A DNA stretch of 27,347 nt. It comes from an uncultured Bacteroides sp. (GTDB taxonomy: Bacteria > Bacteroidota > Bacteroidia > Bacteroidales > Bacteroidaceae). Positions 24,464 through 27,347 of the stretch are shown here, piece by piece (the first letter of the stretch is position 1; the number at the start of each line of letters is the position of its first letter). A model generated the notes under the pieces. The model saw only the letters and a program-made list of their open reading frames with translations, was not told where the DNA came from and did not search any database. Location of the stretch: assembly GCA_905197435.1 (NCBI GenBank), contig CAJJYX010000020.1, positions 1 to 27,347 of the forward strand, in the 5' to 3' direction. Made by a program: the position numbers and the translations under genes.

Positions 24464-26926
24464 TCAACGCAGCTTAGCATCCAACTTGTCTTCCAGGTTT
24501 TTCACCAGTTTAGACATAATCTTGTCAATCTGCTTATCGTTCAATGTTGCATTCTCATCTTGCAGCAGGAAACTTACCGCGTAACTCTTCTTGCCGACTT
24601 CCAGATTCTTGCCCTCGTAAACATCGAAGAGAGAAACCTCCTTCAGCAGTTTTTTCTCCGTTTCGTATGCTATTTTCTCTATTTCGGCAAACTGTACTTT
24701 CTTGTCAAGCAGTAACGCCAAGTCACGCTTCACGGCAGGGAACTTGGATATTTCCGTATAGCTTACCTTCACATTCCGGATGGCTTTCAGCAATTCTTTC
24801 CAATTGAAATCCGCATAGTACACTTCGTTGTCAATATCGAATGCCTTCAACAGTTTCTTTGTTACGACACCGAAAGTAGCCAGCCTCTTTCCACCCTTTG
24901 TCTGTATGGACAAGCCGGCAGCATAAATGTCATCGGTCAGATTGCCGACAACCAAATCATGCATGTGCAGTCCCAATCTGGTAAAGATATTTTCAACGTA
25001 CGCCTTCAACTCATATACAGAGCTGTTCTCATCCGGATGAGCCCATGAATTAACAACTCTCTTGCCGGTCACCCACAATCCAAGGTGATAATTTTCAGAG
25101 TAAGCGGCAAGCACTTTTTCCGGGTTCTTCTTTTCCTCGTTGAAGTAATAACAGTTACCGAACTCAAAGAATTTCAAATCTGCATTCCTGCGGTTAGCAT
25201 TGTGCGAGATACTTTCCAGCCCACCGAAAAGCAGTGTCTGACGCATTGCATTCAGATCTGTACTTAACGGATTCAACAACATTACCAAATTCTTCGATGG
25301 ATAAGATTCCAGGTTGTCATAATAAGCGGCACGGGTCAAAGAGTTATTCAGAATCTCATTGAAACCACAGCCTACCAACTGTTCGGCAACCAGGTTCTGC
25401 AGCTTATTGGACTTATCATATTCCCCCTTGGTAGTCAGGCAAGACTTCAAAGTGGTTGGAATTTCCACATTATTATATCCATAGATACGCAAAATATCCT
25501 CTATCACGTCGCAATCGCGCTGCACGTCCACACGATAAGGAGGAACATCCAGTGTAAGCCCTTCAGGTGTTTCGTTCACAATTTTCATTTCCAGGCTTGT
25601 CACAATACTCTTGATGGTATCCACCGGAATTACTTTGCCAATCAGTGAATTCACCTTCTCGTATGCAAGCTCCACACGGAAATCCTTGGCAGGAGCAGCG
25701 CATACATCCTTTATTTCCGAAGAAATAGTACCTCCTGCCAGCTCCTTCACCATCAAAGCAGCCAACTTCAAGCAGTAAATAGTGATATTCGGATCGATAC
25801 CTCTTTCAAAACGGAAGGAAGCATCTGTATTCAGTGCATGACGACGGGCAGTCTTGCGCACCCATGTCGGATGGAAATAAGCACTTTCAAGGAACACATC
25901 CTTGGTGGCTTCCGTAGAACCGGAATCCAAGCCGCCGAACACACCGGCAATACACATTGCCTCTTCCTTGTTACAAATCATAAGGTCGCGTTCGTTCAAT
26001 TTACGCTCTACGCCATCAAGGGTTACAAACGGAGTACCCTCCGGCATTGTCTTTACAATCACCTCACCGCCCTTAATCTTATCTGCATCGAAACAGTGCA
26101 ACGGTTGGCCGAAAGCGTGAACAATATAGTTAGTGATATCCACTACATTATTAATAGGGCGCAGGCCGATAATACGCAATTTATTCTGCAACCACTCAGG
26201 ACTCTCCTTCACCGTAACCCCTTTCACCGTTACACCGGCATATCGGGGGCATGCTTCGCTATTCTCTACGGTTACTTTGATATCCAAGTCATGATTTTCT
26301 ACCGCAAAAGCATCTACTGAAGGTTTCTTCAAGACAGCCTGCTTACCGTTCTGTATCAGATAGGCATACAAGTCACGTGCCACGCCATAATGCGAACAAG
26401 CATCGGCACGGTTGGGAGTGATGTCCACTTCCAGCACATAATCGCTTTTGATGTTATAGTAATCCTTGGCAAGTGTGCCCGGAACGGCTGTTTCCGGCAG
26501 TACAATAATGCCTGCGTGATCCGTACCGATACCTATTTCATCTTCAGCACAAATCATGCCGACAGATTCTATGCCACGAAGCTTTGATTTCTTGATGGTA
26601 AAGCATTCGTCGCCGTCATACAGTTTTGTACCCAAAGTAGCCACTACCACTTTCTGCCCGGCAGCTACATTCGGGGCACCGCATACAATCTGCACGGGTT
26701 CACCTTGTCCCAGGTTTACTGTAGTGACGTGCATGTGGTCTGAATTCGGATGAGCTTCGCATGTCAGCACTTCACCGATGACCAGTCCTTCCAGTCCGCC
26801 TTTAATGGACTGTACCTCTTCCACGCTTCCCGTTTCCAGTCCGATGGATGTCAGGGCGGCAGCAACCTCATCCGGTGTCAAATCGAAATCGACATACTCT
26901 TTCAACCAATTATAAGAGATATTCAT
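24464..26926 (-). CDS. pheT: phenylalanine--tRNA ligase beta subunit
   Basis: Larger subunit of the alpha2beta2 enzyme that charges tRNA-Phe; it carries the editing site and tRNA-binding parts. The 820 residues show the usual order: an N-terminal helix and EMAP-type tRNA-binding domain (about 40-155), the B3/B4 editing domain (about 210-370), B5 (about 400-475), the catalytic-like domain with RNADLKFFEFGNCYYF, and the C-terminal anticodon-binding FDX-ACB domain with SYTEISKFPAVKRDLALLLD. The start MNISYNWLKEYVDFDLTPDE is canonical. pheS is not in this window, so the two subunit genes are separated here, as is common in Bacteroidales. yebC and the TSCPD gene follow. Confidence 0.97.
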   Translation of the reverse strand: MNISYNWLKEYVDFDLTPDEVAAALTSIGLETGSVEEVQSIKGGLEGLVIGEVLTCEAHPNSDHMHVTTVNLGQGEPVQIVCGAPNVAAGQKVVVATLGTKLYDGDECFTIKKSKLRGIESVGMICAEDEIGIGTDHAGIIVLPETAVPGTLAKDYYNIKSDYVLEVDITPNRADACSHYGVARDLYAYLIQNGKQAVLKKPSVDAFAVENHDLDIKVTVENSEACPRYAGVTVKGVTVKESPEWLQNKLRIIGLRPINNVVDITNYIVHAFGQPLHCFDADKIKGGEVIVKTMPEGTPFVTLDGVERKLNERDLMICNKEEAMCIAGVFGGLDSGSTEATKDVFLESAYFHPTWVRKTARRHALNTDASFRFERGIDPNITIYCLKLAALMVKELAGGTISSEIKDVCAAPAKDFRVELAYEKVNSLIGKVIPVDTIKSIVTSLEMKIVNETPEGLTLDVPPYRVDVQRDCDVIEDILRIYGYNNVEIPTTLKSCLTTKGEYDKSNKLQNLVAEQLVGCGFNEILNNSLTRAAYYDNLESYPSKNLVMLLNPLSTDLNAMRQTLLFGGLESISHNANRRNADLKFFEFGNCYYFNEEKKNPEKVLAAYSENYHLGLWVTGKRVVNSWAHPDENSSVYELKAYVENIFTRLGLHMHDLVVGNLTDDIYAAGLSIQTKGGKRLATFGVVTKKLLKAFDIDNEVYYADFNWKELLKAIRNVKVSYTEISKFPAVKRDLALLLDKKVQFAEIEKIAYETEKKLLKEVSLFDVYEGKNLEVGKKSYAVSFLLQDENATLNDKQIDKIMSKLVKNLEDKLDAKLR

Positions 26927-26961
26927 ATCATTATATTTTTATTGTTTTCAAAAGTGACCTG

Positions 26962-26969
26962 CAAAGGTA
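26962..26969 (-). promoter_or_regulatory. -7 promoter element of the pheT-yebC-TSCPD unit
   Basis: Minus-strand TACCTTTG matches TAnnTTTG, 35 bases before the pheT ATG. The -33 region is GTTC-like rather than TTTG. Confidence 0.5.
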
Positions 26970-27110
26970 ATAAGATTTTTCGAGAACTTGCCACGCATTA
27001 TGCCGGAATTTCATTTCAGTGCCAAGAAAGCATGTATCAAGTTATTTTTAGGCATCGCCGGTAAAACTATGTGGGGATTGTACATTATATTTCGTCAGTC
27101 TGCACTACAA

Positions 27111-27152
27111 ATGCCTCAGAAGTTTGTTTTTATGCTTCAGAAGTTTATTTTT
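27111..27152. repeat. two-copy 21-bp tandem repeat
   Basis: Copies at 27111-27131 and 27132-27152 share ATGCnTCAGAAGTTTnTTTTT, differing at two positions, and a third partial copy starts with ATGCC at 27153. It lies about 145 bases upstream of the pheT promoter in non-coding DNA. Confidence 0.8.
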
Positions 27153-27347
27153 ATGCCACACCCTCACTTTACACCTCTTCCATCACACCCGAAAGAGCAT
27201 CCCGGAACGCCAATATCTATATACTTATCATATTAGGAATAAGCACATTGCAGTTTCTCACCTATAAGAAACGCCCGTTTCCACATGCAGAGTGTCTTAT
27301 GCTGAAATAGGTAGACACATTAACAAACAAATAAAATTTATACCTAT

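Larger units (their letters stand above)
26927..27347. other. 421-base region upstream of pheT without a convincing gene
   Basis: Contains the pheT promoter and a 21-bp tandem repeat. Short plus-strand frames run across it (up to 82 codons) but show no domain, have low-complexity repeats and span the promoter. ATAGGTA (27307-27313) recurs inverted at the very end (27341-27347), too short and too close to the edge to interpret. Confidence 0.5.

Noticed and set aside
26988..27236. 82-codon plus-strand gene near the right end
   Set aside because: The product is low complexity because of the 21-bp repeat and has no signal peptide or domain.
1..27347. CRISPR arrays, insertion sequences, prophage genes, tRNA genes
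   Set aside because: No regularly spaced repeat-spacer series, transposase, integrase or tRNA-like sequence was seen on either strand. The 21-bp repeats at 7225-7308 have no spacers and no cas genes nearby.

Overview
The window reads as chromosomal DNA from a Bacteroidales bacterium, most likely Bacteroides or a close relative. This rests on Bacteroides-type promoter elements (TAnnTTTG at -7) in front of most transcription units, weak or absent Shine-Dalgarno sequences, an HU-related protein of a type I know from Bacteroides, and a small lipoprotein with an acidic export signal after its lipid-bearing cysteine. The content is mostly core housekeeping. I see no tRNA, rRNA, CRISPR array, prophage or insertion sequence.

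Left part (1-7100): the N-terminal 499 residues of pyruvate, phosphate dikinase on the minus strand, cut by the window edge. Divergent from it is an RNA-modification pair, an RlmD-like 23S rRNA m5U methyltransferase and an RluA-family pseudouridine synthase. These end at a strong bidirectional terminator. Beyond it, on the minus strand, lie a predicted surface lipoprotein, an AraJ-like MFS exporter, and a PAS-domain protein followed by a LacX-type aldose 1-epimerase.

Centre (7190-16850), plus strand: the most interesting segment. An HU-related protein with an extra C-terminal helix-turn-helix-like domain overlaps sbcD by 4 bases, and sbcC follows, so a nucleoid-type protein is built into an SbcCD (Mre11-Rad50) operon. 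Its leader carries four copies of a TTGGAAC element spaced exactly 21 bp, the first being a perfect palindrome at the predicted transcription start. sbcC is interrupted by one in-frame TGA, while all ATPase and zinc-hook motifs on both sides stay intact and in the same frame. A second operon follows: methionine aminopeptidase, rmuC, xanthine phosphoribosyltransferase and a xanthine permease. It ends at a large hairpin shared with the convergent nhaA.

Right part (16849-27347), minus strand: nhaA; lepA; a small winged-helix protein; an mntH, exodeoxyribonuclease III and C_GCAxxG_C_C-family cluster; and a pheT, yebC and TSCPD-protein cluster. The last 420 bases hold the pheT promoter and a short tandem repeat but no convincing gene.
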